From: an uncultured bacterium
Lineage (GTDB): Bacteria; Bacillota; Clostridia; Lachnospirales; Lachnospiraceae
DNA length: 35,581 nt
Direction: 5' to 3'
Assembly: GCA_905215405.1 (NCBI GenBank)
Contig: CAJMQE010000037.1
Coordinates: 1-35,581, forward strand
A model generated the notes under the pieces. The model worked only from the letters and a program-made list of their open reading frames with translations, had not been told where the DNA came from and did not search any database. The position numbers were made by a program, and so were the translations under genes. This document shows positions 15,676-24,456 of the stretch, one piece after another (within the stretch, counting starts at the first letter, position 1; each line of letters begins with the position of its first letter).

Positions 15676-17864
15676 ATGTCAGAGAATTTTAGCTGGATCA
15701 TTTCCAGCAAAGATATGGGCGAAGTATGCCCAACATTTTTCAAAACATTTTTGTTAAATAAATCTGTTAAAAAGCTTCTATTTCAATTACTGCTGCTGGC
15801 ATATATGAAGCAGTTCTTAATGGTGACCGGATCGGTGACTTCATTTTTGCACCTGGCTGTACAAGCTACGAAAACAGATTACAGTATCAGCAATATGATA
15901 TCACTGATCTTCTTCAACAAAAGAATCTGATTGAAGTAACGGTCGGTAAAGGATGGTACCGAGGTCGTATCAGTGAAAAATGTAATGAGTTTCACAATGC
16001 TCCCTGTGCTGTCACTGCCAAAATCGAAATTGTATATGACGATCAGTCTGAAGAAACCATCTGTACTGATACCACTTGGTCAGTAAAAGAAAGTCAGATC
16101 CGCTTCAGTGACATTTATGATGGCGAATCATTTGATGCCTCTTTTCAAAATGATACATCATATCCTGTAGTACTCCTGGATTCTATTCCAACACCACATA
16201 TCATTTTGCAACAGGGTGATAGCATTGCGGAGCAGGAACATCTCAAGCCCGTAAAACTTATTATCACACCAAAAGGAGAAAAAGTACTTGATTTTGGACA
16301 AAATCTGGCCGGCTACATTTCATTTCAGGTCTTTGCAAAAGGCGGCGAACATATTCGCATTCTACACGGAGAAATCTTAGATTCTGACGGTAATTTTTAT
16401 CATGAAAATTACCGAAGTGCGAAAGCAGCCATCGAATATGTCTGTCATCCAGGGTTAAACTGCTACCATCCGCATTTTTGTTTCTTCGGATTTCGATATA
16501 TTAAGCTTGAAGAATATCCATTTGATCTGAACGAGAATGATTTTACCTCAATTGCCGTATATTCCAAAATGCAGCGTACTGGATTTATTGAGACTTCCAA
16601 TCAGAAATTAAATCAATTGATTCGTAACACCCTCTGGTCCATGCGTTCAAATTTTCTGGATATTCCATCTGACTGTCCACAGCGTGACGAGCGAATGGGC
16701 TGGCTCGGAGATGCTCAGGTATTTGCCAGAACTGCGTGTTATAACTATGATACTCGGACATTTTTCCATAAATGGCTGCAGGATTTATGTAACAGTCAGT
16801 TCTCAAATGGAGCGATTCCGGATACGGTACCTAATTTTTGGAAACTTATCTCATCAAGTTCTGCTTGGGGCGATGCCATCACAATCATTCCATGGCAACT
16901 TTACCTTTCCTATGGCGATACAGACATTCTGAAAAACTGCTACCCTGCTATGCAAAAATGGGTGGATTACATTGCCAAAGATTCTCTTACTCCCTATCTC
17001 TGGACATCCAAAAAAGAAGATAAAGCTCTCTGGAAAAAACATTATGGAGACTGGCTCGCGCTGGATGCTCCATCTGGCAGCTACAAAGGTGCAACAGATG
17101 ACGATTTTGTCGCAAGTGCATTTTATGCGAACTCTCTGAACATTCTGATCAAGACTGGCCATATACTACATAAAAATATGGAGCACTATGAGGCACAATA
17201 TAAAGATACAATTCGCACATTCAAACAAACGTATTCTGTATTAAAAACGCAGACAGAACATGTGCTTGCTTTATATTTCCAGTTAACGGATGAGCCTTTA
17301 AAAGTAGCTGATGAACTGGCCGATATGATCCAAAAGAACAACAATCATCTGACAACAGGCTTTACCGGAACTCCTTATTTGCTTCATGTATTAAGCCGTA
17401 ATGGGCACGTAAAGACCGCTTATAATCTTCTTTTACAGGAAGATTATCCTTCCTGGCTCTATGAAATCAATCACGGAGCCACCACAATATGGGAACATTG
17501 GGATGGTGTCAAAGAAAACGGTACTTTCTGGAGCAGCGATATGAATTCCTTCAATCATTATGCTTACGGTTCTGTAATCGATTGGTTTTATAGTGTAATG
17601 GCTGGTATCAATCCAATCCCTGAGCATCCAGGATATGAACATGTTCTTATCTGTCCAGTTGTTGACCCACGCATACATTTTGTCACGGCCTCTTTAAAAA
17701 CGAACTATGGTGTCATCCATTCCTCGTGGCAGATTCATGACCATCAGGTACGCTATGAAATTCAAACTCCTGTGCAGGCAACGATTCGTATTCAGAATCA
17801 AACGCACCAAGTAACTCCTGGAAGCTACCTGTTCTATAGTTCCATCAGTTCCATCAACAAATAA
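15676..17864 (+). pseudogene. GH78 alpha-L-rhamnosidase, frameshifted near the start
   Basis: About 730 residues if repaired. The good start (AAAGGAG, then ATG at 15676) encodes 33 residues in one frame; from about 15774 the homology continues in the -1 frame as KASISITAAGIYEAVLNGDR to the stop at 17864. The join is the A5 run at 15769-15773, where a sixth A would restore the frame. The catalytic part is intact: SDCPQRDERMGWLGDAQ with the general acid, and TIWEHWD with the base, in an (alpha/alpha)6 barrel. As written the protein would be cut short, so it is a pseudogene, a phase-variable gene, a slippage-rescued gene or a sequencing slip. It is cytoplasmic, with no signal peptide. Confidence 0.85.
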
Positions 17865-17867
17865 AAT

Positions 17868-17903
17868 TACGCACATAAGTAATTCGATTTACTTATGTGC
17901 GTA
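17868..17903. terminator. Terminator after the rhamnosidase gene
   Basis: A perfect 15-bp inverted repeat (arms beginning TACGCACATAAGTAA) with a 6-base loop, directly after the stop. The following T tract is weak. It may work in both directions. Confidence 0.7.
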
Positions 17904-18141
17904 TAATTTCTACTGCAACTATATCTTTAGACTGTCTCTTTTTGATAAATAAGTGTGCTTATGATTCATCACCTATGATATCATTGGCGCTTTTACTTGA
18001 AACAAAAGCTACTGTAGATGCCCCTGAATTATCGGTAGTTAATAAAGAAAATATTATGTAATACCATTTAGATTGAGGCTTTTCGTATTCCACTCATCCT
18101 AATTACATGTATGTAAATCTATCAGTATCTACTTTCCTTCT
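17904..18141. other. Gap with no supported gene
   Basis: Between the rhamnosidase terminator and the DUF2798-like gene. A 44-codon GTG frame at 17959-18093 on the minus strand has plausible composition but no clear ribosome site, so it is not called as a gene. Confidence 0.5.
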
Positions 18142-18768
18142 CTAATTCTTTGCTTGAACTATCACTTCTTCAATAGATTCTGATTCATCCTTTGGATTGC
18201 TTGCATGATCCTGTTGTTCTCGCATTGCGATATCCTTACGGAATAAGAACTTAAAAATTGTTCGAATTAAAGGTTGTATAAAAAACAACTGTGTAAAATA
18301 AGCGAATGGGAAATTGAAACAAACTAATTTTAACCAATTAGCTAGTAGTGTCCAAATATTAAATCCTGCATAATATGGATAATAGAGCCATGCTGCAATA
18401 AAGCTCATCGCTGGACACATCAATCCTACTGTTGCACATATAATAGCTGTTTCAAACAACATCGGATGATTTTTTCTTGGGTCGAACACTTTGATTGCTA
18501 GTTTAAATGAACATGGACTGCCCATTATGACTTCTAAAAAATATGCAAAGCAAAACTCAATAATAATAACCGCCCATATTGGCATGAAACGACCAAACAT
18601 ATAAACACCACCTTGCGCATTTATCGCATGAATTACGCTATCCGCTTGATTTACCGCCATTAATGTCGCCCCATTCACAACGTATAAACTGTAAAACACA
18701 TAAGCATGTACGGTAACTAATACGGTAAGGAAGGCAAATACCATCCTTTGAAACTGATTTCTTGGCAT
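18142..18768 (-). CDS. DUF2798-like membrane protein
   Basis: A 208-residue integral membrane protein with about four hydrophobic helices (about 8-32, 60-82, 100-128 and 140-165) arranged as two similar halves, and a charged cytoplasmic tail rich in Glu (about 175-208). The pattern fits tandem DUF2798 repeats, a family of unknown function, but the match is by eye. AAGGAGTG lies eight bases before the ATG. It has its own promoter and a structured leader with a terminator-like hairpin, so expression is probably controlled by attenuation. Confidence 0.65.
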   Translation of the reverse strand: MPRNQFQRMVFAFLTVLVTVHAYVFYSLYVVNGATLMAVNQADSVIHAINAQGGVYMFGRFMPIWAVIIIEFCFAYFLEVIMGSPCSFKLAIKVFDPRKNHPMLFETAIICATVGLMCPAMSFIAAWLYYPYYAGFNIWTLLANWLKLVCFNFPFAYFTQLFFIQPLIRTIFKFLFRKDIAMREQQDHASNPKDESESIEEVIVQAKN

Positions 18769-18800
18769 AAAGATACACTCCTTTTATTATTTTTGAAAAC

Positions 18801-18890
18801 AAAAAAACACATGCTGCCATTGTGGATGGAAACAGACTACGATTAAGTCCCGTAATCAGATTTACATACCATAAAGTACAACATGTGTCG
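18801..18890 (-). ncRNA. Structured leader RNA with terminator-like closing stem
   Basis: The minus-strand leader of the DUF2798-like gene forms nested pairings: ACACATG (18882-18888) with CATGTGT (18807-18813), then TTGT/ACAA, ATGG/CCAT and a central GATTA/TAATC hairpin. The closing stem runs straight into seven T, about 30 bases before the ribosome site. This has the shape of a riboswitch or attenuator, but I could not match it to a known class. Confidence 0.5.
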
Positions 18891-18925
18891 TGCATAAATA
18901 TCTTTATTTTGTTTTCAACTGCTTT

Positions 18926-18954
18926 ATATTATCAAAAAACAGATCCAATTTCAA
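18926..18954 (-). promoter_or_regulatory. Promoter of the DUF2798-like gene
   Basis: -35 TTGAAA (18949-18954), 17-bp spacer, -10 TAATAT (18926-18931), giving a leader of about 150 bases that contains the structured RNA. Confidence 0.7.
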
Positions 18955-19016
18955 GTGTAAATTCTTTATGAAACAAAAATATCTTGGCAAAATTCTATGT
19001 TCAGAGCAACTGATAG

Positions 19017-19247
19017 TTATTGATCATTTCTCTTATTCTTATAATGTTTTTCCAATTTGTTCTTAATATAAATTTCCAATGGAGTTAATATTAATATAAC
19101 AACCACTATAATAACTAATTTCCAACCCAATACACCTTCAAAAAAATAATTTGCAATCGTATATGCAATTAATAATGTAATCATTGTGGTAATAAGATTA
19201 ATAATTTCCTTTACATACTTACAATTTTTAGTATTCCTATCAATCAT
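19017..19247 (-). CDS. Small two-helix membrane protein
   Basis: A 76-residue protein with two hydrophobic helices (about 15-36 and 40-60) and a very basic tail (KNKLEKHYKNKRNDQ), suggesting a cytoplasmic C terminus. GGAGG is 12 bases before the ATG, a little far. No family recognised. It lies in A+T-rich DNA beside the mobile element and may itself be acquired. Confidence 0.5.
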   Translation of the reverse strand: MIDRNTKNCKYVKEIINLITTMITLLIAYTIANYFFEGVLGWKLVIIVVVILILTPLEIYIKNKLEKHYKNKRNDQ

Positions 19248-19856
19248 AAATTTTAATATCCTCCCAAATGAAAACCACCTATATAGTTACTTTGATACTT
19301 CTTAAAACTACCATACTACCTTTCGAGTTGTTTGTAAATAATATTCGTTTCTAATTTAAATTTATGAATATTATACTTATACTACTTATCATATATTCTA
19401 TAATGTTGTTTTTCATGTATTTGGCTTTTAAAAAGCAACCTTAGTTTCTCATAATTAATTGTTATAATAAATATGTTTTTCTACCCAGATCTTTATGATC
19501 ATGATAATGCTGGATTGCATCCAGCTTGAATTATATACTTCATTTCTATAAAATCCATTGCACAATACTATTTACAAAATCTTGCTAACAGTTGTATATT
19601 CGTAGTTTATTAAAAACAGTTATATATATTACACATTCTCATCCTCATTATTCACTCCCAGATATAAAGCCTTATCATTTACTCAATATGTCAATCCATT
19701 CGCCATCTATTTGTCACTTTTGTTTCATATATATTTAGACAAAAAAATAAAGCAATAGTATTTCTACTATCACTTTAATAAAACCATCTAATATATTGAG
19801 CATTTTAAAGATTACCTTTTGAGTTACCTTCCAATCGCCCTTTCTATCGGCTTTTA
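19248..19856. other. A+T-rich gene-free flank of the element
   Basis: About 600 bases with no supported gene. The notable item is a hairpin with a T run at 19741-19770, listed separately. The rest is low-complexity A+T-rich sequence that once followed the tRNA gene. Confidence 0.5.
19741..19770 (-). terminator. Probable original terminator of the tRNA-Leu gene
   Basis: ATAGTA / TACTAT stem followed on the minus strand by TGCTTTATTTTTTT, about 90 bases beyond the displaced tRNA 3' half. Before insertion it would have ended the tRNA transcript. Confidence 0.5.
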
Positions 19857-19914
19857 AGATGCGGATGGCGGGACTTGAACCCGCACGATGTCACCACCGG
19901 CAGATTTTGAGTCT
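19857..19914. repeat. Distal attachment site: displaced 3' half of tRNA-Leu
   Basis: Fifty-eight bases identical to 35310-35367, covering the tRNA from the anticodon loop to the 3' end. Sequence diverges from the tRNA at 19915, so this copy is not a functional tRNA. It marks the left end of the element. Confidence 0.95.
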
Positions 19915-20001
19915 TACAATCCATTTGCATATAGAAAAGTCTTTAATTTACAAGGTTTTCTTTAAATATCTATCTATTACTCACGTTAGATTACTACATT
20001 T

Positions 20002-20030
20002 ATAATATATCTAACAAAAGATAATGTCAA
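20002..20030 (-). promoter_or_regulatory. Outward promoter at the left end of the element
   Basis: -35 TTGACA (20025-20030), 17-bp spacer, -10 TATTAT (20002-20007), pointing left across the attachment site. GTTAGAT (19985-19991) and ATCTAAC (20009-20015) form an inverted repeat around the -10 box, as for a repressor site. In the integrated state it reads into the tRNA fragment; in the excised circle it would face the integrase gene. Confidence 0.65.
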
Positions 20031-20043
20031 TGAAAAATTGCAT

Positions 20044-20074
20044 CAAAAAAGCACCTACATTTTACTGTAAGTGC
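20044..20074 (-). terminator. Terminator at the left end of the element
   Basis: GCACCTACA / TGTAAGTGC stem with a 6-base loop and six T on the minus strand, just after the gene at 20086-20562. Confidence 0.8.
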
Positions 20075-20085
20075 CTTGAAATGAT

Positions 20086-20562
20086 TTATTTAGTATTAAT
20101 AAATTGAATTATATCTTTTACAATATCATCCCAAACAGGAATTAAAGTAAAATCATAATAAGTTCCATAAAACCCTATTGACGAATCTACATTATCACTC
20201 TTTATCATTCCACTTGTATCACGGCTTTCATTAGGATTTCTTGTTTTTTTATAATTATCATGAATAAATACAAGTAAATTGTCTATATCTTTTATTTCAT
20301 ATTTATCAACAAATTGCTTAGTGGCTATTTTTGCTTTATTAATGTCTTCAAATTTAAAACATCCAGTTATTTTCCCATCTTCATCTTTGAACTTTTCACT
20401 GTTCAAAGGAATTTCTAAAAACAAATTACATAGTTCAAAAAAATCAGATTGTTGTCCTTCCGTTTTAATGATGTTATATAATTCATCATTTTTATTACTG
20501 GTTAAATTCTGCAATAAAGATTCATAAAAATATTTTTTAGCATCCAGATTATTAATTCTCAT
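20086..20562 (-). CDS. Hypothetical protein, last gene of the element
   Basis: A 158-residue, mostly charged, soluble protein without membrane segments or a recognised motif. The start at 20562 is chosen because a GGGGG-containing ribosome site is seven bases upstream; the longer frame to 20595 lacks one. It is followed by a terminator and then the left attachment site. This end of satellites often carries accessory or anti-phage genes, but nothing in the sequence shows that here. Confidence 0.65.
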   Translation of the reverse strand: MRINNLDAKKYFYESLLQNLTSNKNDELYNIIKTEGQQSDFFELCNLFLEIPLNSEKFKDEDGKITGCFKFEDINKAKIATKQFVDKYEIKDIDNLLVFIHDNYKKTRNPNESRDTSGMIKSDNVDSSIGFYGTYYDFTLIPVWDDIVKDIIQFINTK

Positions 20563-20626
20563 ATAACTACCCCCTATGTATAATATATTTTCCATAATTA
20601 TACATCTTTAGATAATTTATTACAAA

Positions 20627-20965
20627 TTAATTTCTGGTATACATAAGTGAAAAACAATTATAATCATCACCTTCATCTGGTATGGCTGCAATCTTATCTT
20701 TTACTTGCCCTATTCTTGTTTCTATAAACTGATATGCCTGTCCGATATTGGCAAATTCAGTACTAATACTGGTCATAAGATCAATATCGTTTGCGACCGC
20801 TTCAAGTACATCTAATACAGTCAATAATAATGCTTTCTGCATAGTTAACTTATCATATTCACTTGTATTGGTTAAATTATTCTCTGCAAGTAACTGAATA
20901 TATTGAGCATCAGTTAAATATTGCTGATTGGATAATTCCATTTTTAATCTGTCTAATACTATCAT
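20627..20965 (-). CDS. Phage structural-type protein, possible head-tail connector
   Basis: A 112-residue helical protein (MIVLDRLKMELSNQQYL at the start, then QKALLLTVLDVLEAVANDID). Small proteins with this pattern (an N-terminal helix, a repeated-alanine/leucine core and a Phe-Ser-Leu-Met end) are found in Firmicute phage head-completion modules. That resemblance is from memory and is not certain. The start at 20965 is set by AAGGAG six bases upstream. A perfect 8+3+8 palindrome lies 21 bases before it. If it is a connector, it would dock heads to tails supplied by a helper. Confidence 0.55.
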   Translation of the reverse strand: MIVLDRLKMELSNQQYLTDAQYIQLLAENNLTNTSEYDKLTMQKALLLTVLDVLEAVANDIDLMTSISTEFANIGQAYQFIETRIGQVKDKIAAIPDEGDDYNCFSLMYTRN

Positions 20966-20985
20966 ATAAACTCCTTTCTGGTTCA

Positions 20986-21004
20986 AAGTGAAATTGTTTC
21001 ACTT
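20986..21004. promoter_or_regulatory. Palindrome upstream of the connector-like gene
   Basis: Perfect inverted repeat AAGTGAAA-TTG-TTTCACTT immediately upstream of the gene at 20627-20965. It could be an operator or a hairpin in the leader. Confidence 0.5.
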
Positions 21005-21121
21005 AGGTTACAATATTTTTGTTGCGTTATGGCTCAATTTTGAGTAGGGTATTAAAACTTTTACTACCGTTAAAGGGAATAAGGAAAGTTACTCCCCCTT
21101 GTGTCCGTTGTGGACTAATTA

Positions 21122-21150
21122 TAAAAAGCCCCCATTGTTGAAAGGGGCTT
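21122..21150 (-). terminator. Terminator of the zinc-ribbon membrane protein gene
   Basis: AGCCCC / GGGGCT stem (extended by one further G-C pair) with a loop of about 11 and five T on the minus strand, ten bases after the stop. Confidence 0.8.
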
Positions 21151-21160
21151 TAAAAAGCAA

Positions 21161-21790
21161 TTACTTCTGTTGATATTTTAAAATTATTAAATTATCGGTA
21201 AAAACACTTAGATTAATATTAAATTTTTCTGTTTGCCATGAATTTCCCAAAACCCCACTAGAATACGTTGATTTTTCTATTTCACATTCACCATATATTC
21301 CGTTTAAATATTTTGCTACTTTTTCAATCACTATTTCATCCGAAACATCTTGACTTTGATTATCTATATAACAATATATTGAATTAAGACATTCATTAGA
21401 ATCCAATCGGTAATTTATGTAAACATTAACATCATTTAAATCTAATATATTTGCATAATATTTTGTCACATTTTCGTTACTATCTTTTTTAGTAAGACCA
21501 GTTGGGGTTTCTTGACATCCTCGATTTAAATTGGAAATTTCATCAACTGTCATGCCCCATTTAGCATCCCTCCAAAATATATCATTTTTTAAATTCTTAT
21601 TAATGATTAAAATAATTATTGAGAGTACAATTACTATTGCAATTACTATTGAAATTAGTAATATCACTATTTTTTTAGATGGTTTTTTTAGATTATTTTT
21701 TAGATTATTATTAGTATCAATTTTTGTACCACAATTCATGCAAAAACTTGCACCATCAATTAATTCTGCACCACAATTATTACATTTCAT
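21161..21790 (-). CDS. Zinc-ribbon, single-pass membrane protein
   Basis: A 209-residue protein. The N terminus is a zinc ribbon (C3-x2-C6 and C17-x2-C20, in KCNNCG and CMNCG). A basic stretch and one long hydrophobic helix (about 40-65) follow, then an external domain (about 70-209) beginning WRDAKWGMTVDEI, a motif seen in many Firmicute surface proteins of unknown role. Topology puts the zinc ribbon inside the cell. It is not a structural phage gene by appearance, so it is probably accessory cargo. AGGGG precedes the ATG, and a terminator follows. Confidence 0.75.
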   Translation of the reverse strand: MKCNNCGAELIDGASFCMNCGTKIDTNNNLKNNLKKPSKKIVILLISIVIAIVIVLSIIILIINKNLKNDIFWRDAKWGMTVDEISNLNRGCQETPTGLTKKDSNENVTKYYANILDLNDVNVYINYRLDSNECLNSIYCYIDNQSQDVSDEIVIEKVAKYLNGIYGECEIEKSTYSSGVLGNSWQTEKFNINLSVFTDNLIILKYQQK

Positions 21791-22893
21791 ATTATTTCCC
21801 CTTTTTGTTTTATGGGAATATATTACATCTATTTTTATAAGAAGTAAATATATATTTACCCTGCTTCAAATATGAGGCAGTATGCTTGGGGTAGATTGAA
21901 CTAATGATATTTTTATTCTGTGGGGTAAATAGTGATTAAGAAAAAAATTTTTAAGGAGCATGGGGTGACACACACGGCACTGTTGTACTCACATGTACAT
22001 GATACACCCGGATGTGTTGTCAAATTATGTTAAATCCTGATTAAATATTGCACAAATTTATCGTATCATTTTTGTGTATTATCACAATGAAATTGTATAT
22101 AGCACTATTGGTACATTTGCACAATAGATTTTGTTGATTACAATTTGTACCCAACTAACCTGTAATTATACCTTTCTAATACTCAAAATAGCATAAATCA
22201 CCCTAAATCCTTTCGTATAATCCCTAATCTAACGAAAATAAATAGTAATAATTATCATTATCTAGTTCATTTTGATCTAATTTGATACACCAGATCACTC
22301 CAACGACTTCGATAAAAATACAGAATATAGATGTCATTGTAAATCCTAGTATTTCATACAAATATACGATAAATTAGATACGCATATATTATACTATTAA
22401 TATAATTATATTCACTATATACATACTCTGTTTAACACCTAAATCAATGGTTATATGCCCTAATTAGCCACAAAAAGTTAATAGGCTTATAAGTTATCCT
22501 TTTATTAATTTAACGCCTAAATCGTTGGCATTTCCCCTTAAATATGCCTTGTATAGTACTGTAATAATCATATAACCAGATGCCATGAAAAGGATAATAA
22601 TACCAGTCACAGGTGAGTTGTTTACCCATGATTATTGATATATTATCCTTTTATCTGACATTCTGTATGTTAATATGAATTGTTCTAATTGTATATTATA
22701 TTCTGAATATTTACTATAATCGTGTGTGATAATATGAATATTATGCATATTATGTGTTAATAGTAACCATTATCTGACTATTTATGATATATCATTGTAT
22801 TTGTTTGATAACAGTGTAAATTTTACCATTCTAATACAATATTATGTAAACTAATAATCTTCTACCAAACATCAATTACTCATATCACGCCAT
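21791..22893. other. 1.1-kb gene-free A+T-rich region
   Basis: No supported gene on either strand, which is remarkable in an element where most genes are within a few dozen bases of each other. It contains a 20-bp direct repeat (22431-22450 and 22509-22528), three copies of TTATCCTTTT (two direct, one inverted; 22494, 22588, 22643) and many A+T-only stretches, and it abuts three DnaA boxes. It is best explained as part of a replication origin. Confidence 0.6.
22431..22528. repeat. Imperfect direct repeats in the candidate origin
   Basis: TTTAACRCCTAAATC followed by two variable bases and TGG occurs at 22431-22450 and 22509-22528 (17 of 20 bases identical), 78 bp apart. TTATCCTTTTAT at 22494 lies between them and recurs at 22643, with an inverted copy of its first ten bases at 22588-22597. 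Confidence 0.65.
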
Positions 22894-24231
22894 CTACTTA
22901 TCCACAATTTTACTAGAGTTATCCACAGAGTTATCCACAATTACATTACTCTTTACACTCTCATTTTCTTCCTTTAATCTATCCTTTTCAACATTAACAT
23001 TACTTATCAAGTCGCTCTTTTCCATAATGCTTTCAACCGATATTGCACCCATATCTTTTAGTGCCTTTAAGTTAGCAATCATTTCAGTACTTGCAACTGG
23101 CATAGATACATTATATATTACATCTACATTACCATCAGCACTAATACCTTGCATACCAAGTATCTTATTGAACTTTTCAAACCTTTCTCTAAATCCTTTG
23201 TTCAACCATTTCTTAGTTTCATCAGCATTAATGTTTGCCATATGAAATAGTATCTTCATAGATACTTCTGATATATTGGCTATATTCGTACTACTTCCTA
23301 ATACACTTGGAATACATGCTATATCATTAAGGAACTGTTTCATATTATCCAGATACAACTTGATTGTATTATAATCAATACTGCAATTAGCATATTTAAA
23401 ATCTCCACTATCAAGATTCAATACATATCCAGTAGCATCAGCAGGTATGCTTGATTCTATTCTCTGACCTATTGCAACTGGTAACGGATTAAGAGTATTC
23501 ACATAAATTGCATCACCAAGTTTACTCATAATATCTTCTAAATCATCAAGTATTGGCTTAATATCCGTAAGTAAACTAATACCAAAATCATAATCCATAT
23601 CATTAAAATTATGGTAATGAATAGGTAATCCACATACATTTACATCCGTAGATTCTAAAAATTCATCTCCACCCTTATTACTCCAATGCTCAACATATGT
23701 AGGATAATATACATCCCAATATGATATTGCCGTATATACATCTGTCCAATGTTCAATAAATGAAATATAATTTCCTTTATCATCATACACTGGATAGCAG
23801 CAGGCACTATCAAGCACCTTACTCTTTATAATACCATTATCAAAATATACTACCTCATAAGCATCACCAAACTTATTTACTCGATCAATTATTTCATAAT
23901 CTACAGTTTCATACTGTGCTAATTTATAAATGTCATTATAGGTCTTTACCACCTCTTCATCACCAGATAATGATACTGGCTTTCCTAATAGATATGTATT
24001 ATGAAATCTAACTACTGTTTTTGCATAATTTAAAATTGTTTTTCTTGTAATAAGTGTTTTACCTTTGTACTTACTATCTTCTCTTTGTAATACTTTATGT
24101 TGTCCTGCAAGATAATCCCTATTAGAAACTACACTCGCAATTCTTGAAGCGTGATTGCCTTGATTTATTTCTTCCATGAACCATTTAGGATTATTCCCAT
24201 ATTGATTCTGTATATATAGTTCTAAACTCAT
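22894..24231 (-). CDS. Portal protein (SPP1 gp6-like)
   Basis: A 445-residue portal, the ring at the capsid vertex through which DNA is packaged. It has the expected opening (NRDYLAGQHKVL, then RKTILNYAKTVVRFHNTYLLGKPVSL), the core segment with DRVNKFGDAYEVVYFD, and the long helix region near SNIANISEVSMKILFH. Length is typical for the SPP1-like group. It follows the large terminase after a 225-base gap holding a terminator-like hairpin. Its 3' end encodes three DnaA boxes, which may explain the repetitive VDNS tail, outside the conserved fold. Confidence 0.9.
   Translation of the reverse strand: MSLELYIQNQYGNNPKWFMEEINQGNHASRIASVVSNRDYLAGQHKVLQREDSKYKGKTLITRKTILNYAKTVVRFHNTYLLGKPVSLSGDEEVVKTYNDIYKLAQYETVDYEIIDRVNKFGDAYEVVYFDNGIIKSKVLDSACCYPVYDDKGNYISFIEHWTDVYTAISYWDVYYPTYVEHWSNKGGDEFLESTDVNVCGLPIHYHNFNDMDYDFGISLLTDIKPILDDLEDIMSKLGDAIYVNTLNPLPVAIGQRIESSIPADATGYVLNLDSGDFKYANCSIDYNTIKLYLDNMKQFLNDIACIPSVLGSSTNIANISEVSMKILFHMANINADETKKWLNKGFRERFEKFNKILGMQGISADGNVDVIYNVSMPVASTEMIANLKALKDMGAISVESIMEKSDLISNVNVEKDRLKEENESVKSNVIVDNSVDNSSKIVDK
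22898..22939 (+). other. Cluster of three DnaA boxes (candidate replication origin)
   Basis: TTATCCACA, an exact match to the DnaA-box consensus TTATNCACA, occurs at 22898-22906, 22919-22927 and 22931-22939, all in the same direction. They lie inside the last codons of the portal gene, where they force the peptide VDNSVDN...IVDK, and sit at the edge of the 1.1-kb A+T-rich region. Host DnaA recruitment is the natural inference. Confidence 0.7.
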
Positions 24232-24270
24232 ATTATACCGCCTTTCCCTTGATTATTGCTATCTTAAATA

Positions 24271-24335
24271 AGAAATTAGGCACAAAAATAGCAAAGGTAT
24301 AGAAGTTTACCTCTGCTTATAAAAAGTGCCTTAAA
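24271..24335. terminator. Hairpin between large terminase and portal genes
   Basis: On the minus strand AGCAGAGGTA pairs with TACCTTTGCT (24290-24317) and is followed by ATTTTTG; an outer stem AGGCAC/GTGCCT encloses it. It can act as a terminator or an attenuator, lowering portal expression relative to terminase. Confidence 0.55.
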
Positions 24336-24456
24336 GCCTTTATATATGCTCATTTTTGCATTGATATATGCAAGTTTTAAATAAAATAATTTCCCTTTTA
24401 CTGACACATTCCCAATTCTGGGAATACCGATTTTACTAAGGTAACTGTAGGTGTCC

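Noticed and set aside
17959..18093. 44-codon GTG frame with coding-like composition
   Set aside because: No convincing ribosome site, no recognised family and a very short length; it could be a gene remnant but is not supported.
18638..18895. 85-codon frame over the DUF2798 leader
   Set aside because: It covers the structured leader and the true gene start in another frame and has no ribosome site.
19857..19914. A second tRNA-Leu gene
   Set aside because: Only the 3' half is present; the 5' half and acceptor pairing are missing, so it is a recombination scar.
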